This document shows, piece after piece, positions 1-8,154 of a stretch of 64,000 bases of DNA. Below the pieces are notes generated by a model. The model was not told where the DNA came from. It was given only the letters and a program-made list of their open reading frames with translations, and did no database searches. This stretch comes from Microbacterium yannicii PS01. Its GTDB lineage: Bacteria; Actinomycetota; Actinomycetes; Actinomycetales; Microbacteriaceae. The stretch lies in NCBI RefSeq assembly GCF_000304335.1, contig NZ_CAJF01000007.1:1-64000 (forward strand), given 5' to 3'. Numbering within the stretch: position 1 is the first letter of the stretch; the number at the start of each line of letters is the position of its first letter. The translations under genes were made by a program, and so were the position numbers.

Positions 1-20
1 GAGCGCATTTCATCCCTCGA

Positions 21-26
21 TAGACT
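21..26 (+). promoter_or_regulatory. -10 element for dapE
   Basis: TAGACT lies six bases before the ATG at 33, so transcription would begin at the start codon. No Shine-Dalgarno sequence is visible between them. Confidence 0.4.
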
Positions 27-32
27 CGAGAA

Positions 33-1109
33 ATGCCCGAGCTCGATCTCAACTCATCAACCGTCGAACTCACGCGTACGATCTGCGACATCCCGAGCGT
101 CTCGGACGACGAGACCGTCCTGGCCGACGCGATCCAGTCGGCGATCGGCCGTCTGCCCCACCTCGAGGTTCATCGGGACGGCGACACGATCGTCGCCCGC
201 ACACAGCGGGGACGCGCTCAGCGCGTGGTGATCGCCGGGCATATCGACACCGTTCCCCTCAACGGCAATCTGCCCACGCGCGACACCGTCGAGGAAGGCG
301 AACCCTTCCTTTGGGGCCGTGGCACGGTCGACATGAAGGCCGGTGTCGCGGTGCAGCTGAAGCTGGCAGCGGAGCTCGTCGCGCCCCGCGTGGACATCAC
401 GTGGATGTGGTACGACCACGAGGAGGTCGACGCCGACCTCAATGGGCTGACGCGCCTGGCTCGCACCCGCCCCGACCTGTTCGCCGGCGACTTCGCGATC
501 CTCGGCGAACCGTCCAACGGTCAGGTCGAAGGCGGCTGCAACGGCAATCTGCGTGTTCTCGTCCGCACCCACGGTGTACGCGCCCACAGCGCCCGCGCCT
601 GGGTGGGGGAGAACGCGATCCACAAGGCGGCCCCGATTCTGCAGCGCCTCTCGGAGTACCGGCCTCGCGAGATCCCGGTCGACGGTCTCGTGTACCGCGA
701 GGGTCTCAACGCCGTCCGGGTCCGCGGCGGGATAGCCGGCAACGTCATTCCCGACCTGTGCGAGGTCGAGGTGAACTATCGCTTCGCTCCCAGCCGCGAC
801 CTCGCGGAAGCGGAGACCCACGTTCGCGATGTCTTCGCCGGCTTCGAGGTCGAGATCGTCGATGCCGCCGCCGGCGCGCGTCCTGGCCTGGATGCTCCGC
901 TCGCGCAGGAGTTCCTGGCCGCGGTCGGTGCAGAGCCGCGCCCGAAGTACGGCTGGACCGACGTCGCTCGTTTCAGCGCCCTCGGCGTGCCCGCCGTGAA
1001 CTACGGCCCTGGCGACCCGCAGCTGGCGCACCACGATGATGAGCGGGTGCCGCTGGCGCAGATCGAGTCGGTCGAGCGGGGCCTGCGCGCATGGCTGACG
1101 GGCAGCTGA
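33..1109 (+). CDS. dapE: succinyl-diaminopimelate desuccinylase
   Basis: M20-family zinc peptidase, 358 aa, expected to hydrolyse N-succinyl-LL-2,6-diaminopimelate in the cytoplasmic DAP/lysine pathway that feeds peptidoglycan. Visible metal and catalytic positions are H70 and D72 in AGHIDTVP, D100 in GRGTVDMKAG, the pair E130-E131 in YDHEEVD, E159 in LGEPSNG and a late His near residue 333 (AHHDDE). The bacterial-exopeptidase dimerisation domain sits at about 170-275. The length is normal for actinobacterial DapE. The last 19 bases overlap the start of the next gene, so the two are probably co-transcribed. Another M20 amidohydrolase is possible, but motif order and length favour DapE. Confidence 0.88.
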   Translation: MPELDLNSSTVELTRTICDIPSVSDDETVLADAIQSAIGRLPHLEVHRDGDTIVARTQRGRAQRVVIAGHIDTVPLNGNLPTRDTVEEGEPFLWGRGTVDMKAGVAVQLKLAAELVAPRVDITWMWYDHEEVDADLNGLTRLARTRPDLFAGDFAILGEPSNGQVEGGCNGNLRVLVRTHGVRAHSARAWVGENAIHKAAPILQRLSEYRPREIPVDGLVYREGLNAVRVRGGIAGNVIPDLCEVEVNYRFAPSRDLAEAETHVRDVFAGFEVEIVDAAAGARPGLDAPLAQEFLAAVGAEPRPKYGWTDVARFSALGVPAVNYGPGDPQLAHHDDERVPLAQIESVERGLRAWLTGS

Positions 1110-2308
1110 CCTCTACTCCAGCGCCCGGGGCGGCACGCATCGCCCTGCGGATCGGAATCATCTACCTGGTTGCGCGCGCCGTCACGACGGCTCTGCTGCT
1201 GCTCGCCGCCGAGCTCTCGGGCGCCGGATCACGCATGGGCGACGGCGCGAGCCTCGTCGACGTGATCGTCGCCTGGGACGGGCAGTGGTACTGGTACCTG
1301 GCTGAGGTCGGCTACCCCTCGGACCTGCCTCGCACCGAGTCCGGGCAGATCGCCGAGAACGCATGGGCGTTCATGCCGCTGTTCGCCTACCTCGCCAAGC
1401 TGGTGGGTCTGCCCTTCGGACACTGGGCGATGGGGGCACTGATCGTCTCGCTCCTCGCCGGGTACGCGGCATCCGTCGTCCTGTATCACCTTCTGCGTCT
1501 GAAGCTGGACGACCAGGCGGCGACCTGGTCGGTGGTGTTCTTCGCGTTCGCTCCTCTGGCGGCGCTGTTCCAGGTCGGCTACGCGGAGTCCCTCAATCTG
1601 CTGTGGCTATTCCTCGCCCTGTGGTGCGTGATGCGTCGACGTTACGCCTGGCTCTACGCGCTCATCCCGCTCATGGCCTTCACGCGACCGGGAGTCCTCG
1701 CGTTCTCGCTCTTTCTCGGTCTGTTCGGGATCTGGCGGTGGTTCACCCGCGACCGGGAGCCGCTGCGCAGGCGCGAAGTGGTGCACATCGTCACCCTCGG
1801 GGTGCTGGCCGCGGTTGCCGGCTTCGCGTGGCAGCTCATCGCGGGCTGGGTCACGGGGGAGGCCGGCGCCTACCTGTCGACCGAGCTGGCGTGGCGGCGC
1901 AACTGGATCCCGGGGGATGCCGCCTTCTTCCCGTTCGAAGGGTTCGTGACGGCGTCCGCCTTCTGGTTCGCCTCGGTCTGGCAGCTTCCGGCTGCTCTCG
2001 GCTACGTTGCGCTCGGCGTGGGGGTCCTCGCCGTCGCCGCGGCGCTGCTGCTCGCGCCGCAGGTGCGTGCGCTGGGTGTCGAGATCCGCCTGTGGAGCGC
2101 GAGCTATCTCGTCTACCTGCTCCTGGTGTTCTTTCCGCAATCCAGCATCTTCCGTCTGCTGGTGCCCCTGTCGCCCTTGTGGGGCGCGTTCGCGGTTCCC
2201 CGCTCGCCGATCTGGCGGTTCGGCGTCCTCGGGGCTTGCATCGTCGGCCAATGGTGGTGGATCTACAACATGTACGCGCTCGGGAACACGATCTGGCAGG
2301 TTCCGTGA
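1091..2308 (+). CDS. PIG-V-like membrane mannosyltransferase family protein
   Basis: Polytopic membrane protein of 405 aa with about nine or ten hydrophobic segments. An early loop carries WDGQWYWYLAEVGYP (about residues 57-71), resembling the acceptor/donor loop of PIG-V-type GPI mannosyltransferases and related bacterial polyprenyl-phosphate-sugar-dependent enzymes. A second family-like segment is AFTRPGVLAFSLFLGLFG. By family it would add a sugar from a lipid carrier to an envelope acceptor on the outer face of the membrane; donor and acceptor cannot be read from sequence. The start overlaps the 3' end of dapE by 19 bases, implying translational coupling although the functions are unrelated. 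Confidence 0.6.
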   Translation: MADGQLTSTPAPGAARIALRIGIIYLVARAVTTALLLLAAELSGAGSRMGDGASLVDVIVAWDGQWYWYLAEVGYPSDLPRTESGQIAENAWAFMPLFAYLAKLVGLPFGHWAMGALIVSLLAGYAASVVLYHLLRLKLDDQAATWSVVFFAFAPLAALFQVGYAESLNLLWLFLALWCVMRRRYAWLYALIPLMAFTRPGVLAFSLFLGLFGIWRWFTRDREPLRRREVVHIVTLGVLAAVAGFAWQLIAGWVTGEAGAYLSTELAWRRNWIPGDAAFFPFEGFVTASAFWFASVWQLPAALGYVALGVGVLAVAAALLLAPQVRALGVEIRLWSASYLVYLLLVFFPQSSIFRLLVPLSPLWGAFAVPRSPIWRFGVLGACIVGQWWWIYNMYALGNTIWQVP

Positions 2309-2403
2309 TGTCGCCACGGATGCCGCTTTCCCCAGGCGCACGCCGATGAGAGCACCCTCACGATAAACTGGTTGACGCAGACCATCGATGAAAAGGAGCC
2401 GCA

Positions 2404-2577
2404 ATGGCAGCCATGAAGCCGAGAACCGGAGACGGGCCGATGGAGGCCGTGAAGGAGGGTCGCCTCATCATCGTGCGCGTGCCGCTCGAGGGTGGGGGCC
2501 GTCTCGTCGTCTCCGTGAACGACGCTGAGGCCAAGGAGCTCTACGACGTGCTGGGTGGCGTCGTCAACGCGGCGTGA
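2404..2577 (+). CDS. DUF3117 family small protein
   Basis: 57-aa protein beginning MAAMKPRTGDGPMEAVKEGR, matching the very conserved actinobacterial DUF3117 family (Rv1211-like). The function is unknown. It contains a short beta-rich core (LIIVRVPLEGGGRLVVSV) and an acidic helix. The ATG follows a clear AAAGGAG ribosome-binding site at 2392-2398. It is expressed alone: a 95-base intergenic region precedes it and a strong hairpin follows its stop. It was identified directly from the bases. Confidence 0.85.
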   Translation: MAAMKPRTGDGPMEAVKEGRLIIVRVPLEGGGRLVVSVNDAEAKELYDVLGGVVNAA

Positions 2578-2588
2578 GTCGCACGCGG

Positions 2589-2614
2589 AACGGCCGGTCT
2601 TCGGACCGGCCGTT
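2589..2614. terminator. bidirectional intrinsic terminator
   Basis: A perfect 11-bp stem (AACGGCCGGTC / GACCGGCCGTT) with a TTCG loop, followed on the plus strand by TTCTCGTTT. It separates DUF3117 (+) from the convergent methyltransferase (-). Confidence 0.85.
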
Positions 2615-2621
2615 TCTCGTT

Positions 2622-3257
2622 TCAGTCGGTCGCGACCGTCGTCAGCTGCAGCAGGCCTTCACCCGTGATGGAGAGCGCGCCGAGGACCGCAGGGGATGCC
2701 TGGGTCTCCTGGATGAGCGAGCGGTAGGCGGTCGTGACGGCATCGCGTCGTACCGGGTCGGCGACCGCCCCGCCGGCCAGGACCCGCGGCACGAGGACCA
2801 TCCCGCCCGGGCGGACGAGGCGCAGTCCGTGCTCCACGTATTCGATCACTCCCTCGGCATCGGCGTCGACCAGCACGATGTCGTACGACGCCTCGTTCAT
2901 GCGAGGAAGCACGTCTGAGGCGCGGCCGGTGATGAAGCGAGCACGAGCTGGTGGGATCCGAGCTTCGGCGAAGGCCTGGCGTGCGGCGCCGAGGTGCTCG
3001 GGCTCCTTGTCGATCGTGGTGAGCGTCGCGCGCGGTGAACCGCGCAGCAGCCACAGGCCCGACACACCCGCGCCCGTGCCGATCTCGACGATGTTCAGCG
3101 CCTTCGACACGGCGGCGAGGACGGCGCACTGCGCGCCGACGGCGGGGCTGATCGGTGCCGCTCCGAGTTCGAGCGCGTGGGCGCGGGCCCGCGCGATGTG
3201 ATCGGGTTCGACCGTCGCCTCATCGACGAACCGCTGGTTCGCGCTCTGCTCTCCCAT
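2622..3257 (-). CDS. SAM-dependent O-methyltransferase family 3
   Basis: 211-aa class I methyltransferase of the catechol/caffeoyl-CoA O-methyltransferase group (Methyltransf_3), like mycobacterial Rv1220c. The SAM-binding motif I is VEIGTGAGVSGLWLL (about residues 57-71), followed by the acidic TTIDKEPEH (motif II) and IVLVDADAEG, the metal-binding Asp region. The substrate is unknown. The ATG at 3257 is preceded by GGAGG at normal spacing. It lies divergent to tatB across 73 bases and ends against the terminator at 2589-2614. The OMT-tatB-mrp neighbourhood is typical of Actinobacteria. Confidence 0.8.
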   Translation of the reverse strand: MGEQSANQRFVDEATVEPDHIARARAHALELGAAPISPAVGAQCAVLAAVSKALNIVEIGTGAGVSGLWLLRGSPRATLTTIDKEPEHLGAARQAFAEARIPPARARFITGRASDVLPRMNEASYDIVLVDADAEGVIEYVEHGLRLVRPGGMVLVPRVLAGGAVADPVRRDAVTTAYRSLIQETQASPAVLGALSITGEGLLQLTTVATD

Positions 3258-3275
3258 CCGAATCCTCCGCCCGCC

Positions 3276-3281
3276 AGCCTA
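3276..3281 (-). promoter_or_regulatory. -10 element for the O-methyltransferase gene
   Basis: TAGGCT on the minus strand, 18 bases upstream of the ATG. A GGAGG ribosome-binding site lies between, so this gene would have a short normal leader, unlike divergent tatB. Confidence 0.4.
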
Positions 3282-3318
3282 CGCGGCGTCACCGTGCTGC
3301 CCGGACAGGCGCGGCGGG

Positions 3319-3324
3319 TAATCT
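3319..3324 (+). promoter_or_regulatory. -10 element for tatB
   Basis: TAATCT ends six bases before the ATG at 3331. No ribosome-binding site is present, which fits a leaderless tatB mRNA. Confidence 0.5.
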
Positions 3325-3330
3325 GATGTC

Positions 3331-3723
3331 ATGATCTTCGGCCTCACGATCGAGAAGCTGCTGCTGATCGGATTGATCGCTGCGCTCATCATCGGGCCGG
3401 AGCGCCTCCCGCGATACGCCGAGGCCCTGGCGTCGTTCACGCGTCGCGCGAAGGACTGGGTCTCCAGCGCGAAGACGCGCGTGCGAGACGAGATGGGCGA
3501 AGACTTCGACGACGTCGACTGGCGCACGCTCGACCCGCGTCAATACGATCCACGCCGCATCATCCGGGAGGCTCTCCTCGACGACGCGCCGGTCCCGACG
3601 GTGCGGGCGGCGCAGGCCGCGGGCGCGGTGACGGCGTCCGGCACGACGCCGGCCGCGCCGGTCCGCTCTCCGTTCCGCGGTCCCTCGGCAGAGCCGACGC
3701 CGTACGACACCGAAGCCACCTGA
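3331..3723 (+). CDS. tatB: Sec-independent protein translocase subunit TatB
   Basis: 130-aa TatA/B family protein. One N-terminal membrane helix (about residues 5-22, LTIEKLLLIGLIAALIIGPE) is followed by the GPERLP hinge, a long amphipathic helix to about residue 50 and a disordered Ala/Pro-rich tail. TatB recruits twin-arginine substrates to TatC. TatB is favoured over TatA by the long acidic/basic helix (FDDVDWRTLDPRQYDPRR) and by the neighbourhood (OMT upstream, mrp downstream), where actinobacterial tatB usually sits. It stands alone on the plus strand; tatA and tatC are not in the window. Confidence 0.85.
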   Translation: MIFGLTIEKLLLIGLIAALIIGPERLPRYAEALASFTRRAKDWVSSAKTRVRDEMGEDFDDVDWRTLDPRQYDPRRIIREALLDDAPVPTVRAAQAAGAVTASGTTPAAPVRSPFRGPSAEPTPYDTEAT

Positions 3724-3768
3724 GCGGCACGGCGTATCGGACGACCGGCACGCGCCGCGGCCGGGATG

Positions 3769-4920
3769 TCAGTTCGGCCGGAACGGGAGCGCGCGGCCCG
3801 AGAGGCCTCGAGGCTGAGCCGCGAGTTGCGTCGCGACGCGGTCGATCGCCTGAGCGGCGGGATCGTCGGGGTGGGCCAGGACGGCCGGAATGCCCGCGTC
3901 CGCATCCTGGCGAAGAGTCGGACTGAGGGGCACCGAGGCCAGCACCGCGACTTCGCCATCCGCCGTGGTCAGCGCGCCGGCCACCGCATCGCCGCCCCCA
4001 CTGCCGAACAGCTCGAGCGTGGTGCCGTCGGGCAGGGTCATCGCGGCCATGTTCTCGATGACGCCGATGACGCGCTGGCCGGTCTGACGCGCTACGAGGC
4101 CGCTGCGCACAGCGACGTCGGAGGCGGCCGTCTGAGGAGTCGTGACGACGAGCACGTCCGCGTTCGGAAGGAGCTGGCCGACCGAGATCGCGACGTCGCC
4201 GGTTCCCGGCGGCATGTCGAGAAGCAGCACGTCGAGGTCGCCGAAGTAGACGTCGGTGAGGAACTGCTGCACCGTGCGGTGAAGCATCGGCCCGCGCCAG
4301 GCGACGGCGCCGAGCGGCCCCTCGCCGCCGGTGCGGCGCAGGAACATGCCGATGGAGATGACCTTCACGCCGAACGCGACAGGCGGGAGCATGAGGTCGT
4401 CGATGCGGGTGGGCTGCGGCACGGATCCGTCTGCGTCGACCAGACCGAGCTGGCCTGGGATCGAGAACCCGTGCACGTCGGCGTCGATGAGCCCGACCGC
4501 CAGTCCCCGTGCCGCCAGCGCGGCCGCGAGGTTCGCGGTGACCGTGGACTTGCCCACGCCGCCCTTGCCGCTGGTGACGGCGATGACGCGGGTGAGCGTG
4601 CCGGGGCCGAACGGCATCTCGCGCGTCTTCCCGCCGCGCAGGCGCTCTGTCAGCGCCTTGCGCTCCTGCGGCGACATCACCCCGACGTCGAGCGCGACCT
4701 CGGTCACGCCGGGAACGGATGCCGCGGCGGCCCGCACATCGGAGGCGATGCGGTCCGCGGCCGGGCAGCCGACGATGGTCAGCACGATCCCGACGCGCGC
4801 GACGCCGTCCTGGAACGAGATGTCACGCACCATGTCGAGCTCGCCGATCGGGCGTCGCAGCTCGGGGTCGGAGACGGCGCCCACCGCGCGGCGGACGTCG
4901 TCCGCGTTGGCGGTCGTCAT
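3769..4920 (-). CDS. mrp: Mrp/NBP35-family iron-sulfur carrier ATPase
   Basis: 383-aa P-loop ATPase. Residues 1-90 form a MIP18/DUF59-like domain. The deviant Walker A SGKGGVGKST is at 117-126, followed by LIDADVHGFSIPG and LLLDMPPGTGD (Walker B/switch). The family binds and transfers Fe-S clusters to apoproteins. Odd feature: the C-terminal CxxC cysteine pair used by E. coli Mrp/ApbC is absent. The corresponding stretch reads ENMAAMTLPDGTTLELFG, a form I associate with actinobacterial members. The ATG overlaps the stop of the upstream DUF1003 gene as ATGA, so it is the last gene of a three-gene minus-strand operon. Confidence 0.85.
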   Translation of the reverse strand: MTTANADDVRRAVGAVSDPELRRPIGELDMVRDISFQDGVARVGIVLTIVGCPAADRIASDVRAAAASVPGVTEVALDVGVMSPQERKALTERLRGGKTREMPFGPGTLTRVIAVTSGKGGVGKSTVTANLAAALAARGLAVGLIDADVHGFSIPGQLGLVDADGSVPQPTRIDDLMLPPVAFGVKVISIGMFLRRTGGEGPLGAVAWRGPMLHRTVQQFLTDVYFGDLDVLLLDMPPGTGDVAISVGQLLPNADVLVVTTPQTAASDVAVRSGLVARQTGQRVIGVIENMAAMTLPDGTTLELFGSGGGDAVAGALTTADGEVAVLASVPLSPTLRQDADAGIPAVLAHPDDPAAQAIDRVATQLAAQPRGLSGRALPFRPN

Positions 4921-5450
4921 CGGCTCGAGCCGTCCTCGGGTCTCTCCTCGCTCTGGCGTTCGAGCTTGTCGAGGAGGGCTCGAAGCTCCGTGCGGAGCGC
5001 GTCACGCGTGAGTACCTCGGACGAGAAGTCGCTCACCGCCATCCGGAGGGCCACCACCTCGCGGGCGAGGTACTCGGTGTCGGCGAGATTGCGCTCGGCA
5101 CGCTGGCGGTCCTGCTCGATCTGGACGCGGTCGCGGTCGTCCTGCCGGTTCTGCGCCAGAAGGATGAGGGGAGCCGCGTACGACGCCTGCAGCGAGAGGA
5201 TGAGCGTCAGCAGTGTGTAGTTGAACTCGCGCGGATCGAACTGCCATTCGCGCGGAGCGAATGTGTTCCACGCGAGCCAGAGCACGACGAAGATCGTCAT
5301 CCCGATGAGGAACCCCGACGTCCCCATGGCGCGCGCGAAGGACTCCGAGAAGCGGCCGAAACGATCGCTCGACGGCTGCGACGATCGCTGCAGCATCCCC
5401 GAACGGCCCCGGGGCGCGTCGAGCGACGGGCGGCGGGTCGTGCGGGCCAT
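4917..5450 (-). CDS. DUF1003 family membrane protein
   Basis: 177 aa with two membrane helices (about 55-75 and 90-115) flanking the aromatic/proline loop NTFAPREWQFDPREFN. The family signature is visible in TLILSLQASYAAPLILLAQNR, followed by a charged helix (NRQDDRDRVQIEQDRQRAER) likely to form a coiled coil. The function is unknown. It overlaps mrp by ATGA downstream and the MgtE-domain gene by one base upstream (TGATG), so the three are translated as a coupled operon. The pairing with an MgtE_N/CBS protein suggests a role at the membrane or in ion homeostasis, which is inference. Confidence 0.8.
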   Translation of the reverse strand: MARTTRRPSLDAPRGRSGMLQRSSQPSSDRFGRFSESFARAMGTSGFLIGMTIFVVLWLAWNTFAPREWQFDPREFNYTLLTLILSLQASYAAPLILLAQNRQDDRDRVQIEQDRQRAERNLADTEYLAREVVALRMAVSDFSSEVLTRDALRTELRALLDKLERQSEERPEDGSSR

Positions 5451-6766
5451 CAGCGCCGCCTCCTGGTGCCCTTGTCGCCCAGTGCCGGAAGAGCGGTGGC
5501 CGCCGTCGCCGGAGCAGCGCGGTGCTCGTCATCGCCGTCGTGCGACCGCCAGTCCTCGGGCAGGAGGTAGTCGAGCACGTCATCGACGCTCACGGCGCCG
5601 ACGAGGCGGTAAGCAGGATCGACGACCGGCAGCGCGACGAGGTCGTAGGAGGCGAGCAGCCGCGCCACCTCCGCCGCCGATGCCGTCGCTTGAACGGGGT
5701 CGAGCGTGTCGTCGATCAGGGCGCCGAGGCGCTCGTGCGGGGGATAGCGCAGCATCCGCTGGAAGTGCACGGTCCCCAGGAGCCGCCCGGTCGGCGTCTC
5801 GTACGGCGGCAGCGTGACGAACACCGCAGCTGCCAGGGCGGGGTGCAGCTCGTGCCGTCGGATGAGCGCGAGTGCCTCGGCGATGGTGGCATCGGCGGAG
5901 AGGACGATGGGCTCGCTCGTCATGAGTCCGCCCGCCGTGTCGGGCCCGTACTTCAGCAGAGCGCGCACGTCTTCGGCCTCTTCGGGCTCCATGAGCTCGA
6001 GGAGCTCCTCCCGCTGCTCTTCGGGGAGCTGGCCGAGCACGTCAGCCGCGTCATCGGGCTCCATCGCATCGAGGATGTCGGCGGCGCGCTCGTCGTCGAG
6101 GGCTTCGAGGATGTGCACCTGATCCTCTTCCGGCATCTCTTCCAGCGCATCGGCGAGCCGGTCGTCGGGAAGCTCTTCGACGACTTCCAGAAGGCGCTCC
6201 TCGGGAAGATCGAGCAGCGTGTTCGCGAGATCGGCGGGCCGCAGCTCGGAGTAGGTCGCCACGAGCTGCTCAGCCGACTGGGCTTCGCCGGGCACCTGGC
6301 TCTCGCGCACGTCCTCCCACGCGGCGAATGTGGTCGGTCCCTTCGCGAAGGGCGACGCGCTCGTCTTGGGCTTGCGCAGGAAGAGCTGCCCGACATCCCA
6401 TTCGCCGAGGCGGTTCCGCTCGATCGCGACGTCCTCGATGACCGCGGTGCCCGAACCGTCGGCGAAGAACACCTTGCGGCCCAGCAGCTCGGCCATCACC
6501 CGGACCTCGCCGCCGCGCTGCTGGAAGCGGCGCACGTTGATGAGTCCGGTCGTGATCACCTGGCCCGTCGCGATGGAGGTCACCCGCCCGATCGAGACGA
6601 ACACGTGGCGGCGGCCGGGGATCTCGACCACCAGGCCGATGACGCGCGGGGGGTCGTCCTTCCGGTAGATGACGACGACGTCTCGGACCTTCCCGAGGCG
6701 GTCGCCTGCGGGGTCGAAGACGGAGCACCCGGACAGGCGCGCGACGAAAACCCTCTGCGTGCTCAC
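5450..6766 (-). CDS. PRC-barrel / MgtE_N / CBS-domain protein
   Basis: Soluble protein of 438 aa when started at the GTG at 6766. A PRC-barrel-like domain covers about 5-85 and a second barrel-like segment about 90-140. An MgtE N-terminal superhelix follows at about 170-280 (LPEERLLEVVEELPDDRLAD and further acidic repeats). A CBS pair covers about 285-415 (GLMTSEPIVLSADATIAEAL, then LVGAVSVDDVL). The MgtE membrane channel domain is missing, so this is the sensor half of an MgtE without the transporter; Mg2+ or nucleotide sensing is inference. The reading frame stays open upstream to 6982 but would overlap the divergent gene at 6807. A -10 hexamer just before 6766 supports the GTG. Confidence 0.75.
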   Translation of the reverse strand: MSTQRVFVARLSGCSVFDPAGDRLGKVRDVVVIYRKDDPPRVIGLVVEIPGRRHVFVSIGRVTSIATGQVITTGLINVRRFQQRGGEVRVMAELLGRKVFFADGSGTAVIEDVAIERNRLGEWDVGQLFLRKPKTSASPFAKGPTTFAAWEDVRESQVPGEAQSAEQLVATYSELRPADLANTLLDLPEERLLEVVEELPDDRLADALEEMPEEDQVHILEALDDERAADILDAMEPDDAADVLGQLPEEQREELLELMEPEEAEDVRALLKYGPDTAGGLMTSEPIVLSADATIAEALALIRRHELHPALAAAVFVTLPPYETPTGRLLGTVHFQRMLRYPPHERLGALIDDTLDPVQATASAAEVARLLASYDLVALPVVDPAYRLVGAVSVDDVLDYLLPEDWRSHDGDDEHRAAPATAATALPALGDKGTRRRR

Positions 6767-6773
6767 ACGTCCC

Positions 6774-6779
6774 AGCGTA
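6774..6779 (-). promoter_or_regulatory. -10 element for the MgtE_N/CBS operon
   Basis: TACGCT on the minus strand, seven bases before the GTG at 6766. It decides that start over the longer open frame and drives the three-gene operon ending in mrp. Confidence 0.45.
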
Positions 6780-6806
6780 GTCCGGGTGCCATGGGAGGAT
6801 GGGGAG

Positions 6807-7451
6807 ATGACCATGATGGGAGGCCGCTTCCCCAAGGGCTCGGAAGAGGTGGGAACGGCTGTCGCCAGCTTTCCCACGTACGAGGCCGCGCAGAAGTCGG
6901 TGTCGTCGCTCATCGCCGCGGACGTTCCCGCCCGCGACATCGCGATCGTCGGGCAGGGCCTGCGCTCGATCGAGCGGATCACCGGGCGGCTGGGCTACGC
7001 CGCTGCCGCGCGCTCCGGCGCCGTGAACGGTCTGCTGCTGGGCCTGCTCTTCTCCGCGATCCTCGTGATCGGGTCGCCGTCCGTCCCGATCCAGGCTTTC
7101 GTCGGCGTCCTGTTCGTGGGCATCGCGATCGGCATGCTGCTGAGCATCATCACCTACTCCTTCGTGCGCCGCCGGCGTGACTACGCCTCGGTGATGCAGG
7201 TCGTCGCGGACCACTACGAGGTGACCGTCTCGGCTGCGAGCCTGCAGCGCGCGCGTCAGGTGCTCGGCCCTCAGGGTGCGACTGCCGAGCCGACGGCCGG
7301 CACGCAGGCCCCGCGGCCGGATCCCGACGCGCAGCGACCGGATCCCGTGGAGGAACCGCCGAAGTACGGCGAGCGCGTCGCGACTCAGGAGGAGCCGCGG
7401 CCGTCCGGCGAAGCGGCTCCTGACGCCGGCCACGACCGCGATCGCGCCTGA
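6807..7451 (+). CDS. general-stress-protein-17M-like membrane protein
   Basis: 214 aa. An N-terminal ferredoxin-like general-stress (GSP17M/YflT) domain at about 12-60 contains ASFPTYEAAQKSVSSLIAAD and IAIVGQGLRSIERI. Two membrane helices follow (about 70-95 and 98-118), then a disordered Pro/Glu/Gln-rich tail. The function is unknown. The ATG at 6807 has GGAGG at 6794-6798. An open frame extends upstream but lacks a ribosome-binding site and would invade the divergent operon. The start of the next gene lies nine bases after this stop. Confidence 0.7.
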   Translation: MTMMGGRFPKGSEEVGTAVASFPTYEAAQKSVSSLIAADVPARDIAIVGQGLRSIERITGRLGYAAAARSGAVNGLLLGLLFSAILVIGSPSVPIQAFVGVLFVGIAIGMLLSIITYSFVRRRRDYASVMQVVADHYEVTVSAASLQRARQVLGPQGATAEPTAGTQAPRPDPDAQRPDPVEEPPKYGERVATQEEPRPSGEAAPDAGHDRDRA

Positions 7452-7460
7452 GCGCGTCCG

Positions 7461-8135
7461 GTGAGCGACACCGAGCTGACGCGGATCGGCGTGGCACTGC
7501 CCGCCGGCCCCGTGGAGGTCTCTGCCGCGGTGACGCGGCCGCCCGAACCATGGGCGCTCGCCGCGGTCGCTCACGGCGCGGGGGCGGGGTATCGGCATCC
7601 GTTCCTCGAGGGCCTCGCCCGCGGACTCGCGCGCGAGGGCGTGGCAACGCTGCGGTTCAACTTCCCCTATATCGAGGCGGGGCGTCGGATGCCCGGGCCC
7701 GCCGCCCACGCCGTGATCACGTGGGCCGCGGTCATGGCTCGCGCCGCCGATCTCGCCGATGGTCCGATCTTCTCCGCCGGCAAGTCCTACGGCGGACGCA
7801 TGGCATCGATGGCTGCGGCCGAAGGGGCGATCGCGCCCGCGGGACTGGTGTACCTCGGCTATCCGCTGCATCCCCCGGGCGCCCCTGAGAAGGCTCGTGC
7901 CGCCCACCTGCCCGCCGTCTCGCCTCCGCAGCTGTTCGTCGAGGGGACCACGGACCCCTTCATCGACCCGCACTCGCAGCTCGAAGAGGCGGTGGCCTCG
8001 TGCCAGGACGCCGAGATCGCGTGGATCGACGGCGCAGGGCATTCCTTCGAGGTGAAAGGGCGCAAGCGCCCGGCCGACGAGGTCGGCGCTGCCCTGGCCC
8101 CATTGGTCGCCGGCTGGATGTGGCGGCGCGCGTGA
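7461..8135 (+). CDS. alpha/beta hydrolase of the KANL3/Tex30-like group
   Basis: 224-aa alpha/beta hydrolase. The oxyanion region is AVAHGAGAG, the nucleophile elbow is GKSYGGRMA (Ser about residue 110), the acid is probably the Asp of GTTDPF and the base is His in GAGHSF. The fold matches the KANL3/Tex30 or dienelactone-hydrolase-like family. The substrate is unknown. It starts with GTG nine bases after the preceding stop, and the pair are probably co-transcribed. It converges with the gamma-glutamyltransferase gene, leaving only 19 bases and no obvious terminator. Confidence 0.75.
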   Translation: MSDTELTRIGVALPAGPVEVSAAVTRPPEPWALAAVAHGAGAGYRHPFLEGLARGLAREGVATLRFNFPYIEAGRRMPGPAAHAVITWAAVMARAADLADGPIFSAGKSYGGRMASMAAAEGAIAPAGLVYLGYPLHPPGAPEKARAAHLPAVSPPQLFVEGTTDPFIDPHSQLEEAVASCQDAEIAWIDGAGHSFEVKGRKRPADEVGAALAPLVAGWMWRRA

Positions 8136-8154
8136 ATCCTTCCGCCGCGTCGGC

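Noticed and set aside
5522..7180. 552-codon plus-strand open frame opposite the MgtE_N/CBS gene
   Set aside because: Antisense shadow; the minus strand has clear domains and coupled overlaps.
4917..8135. MgtE_N/CBS protein as a magnesium channel
   Set aside because: The membrane domain of MgtE is absent, so transport by this protein alone is not supported.
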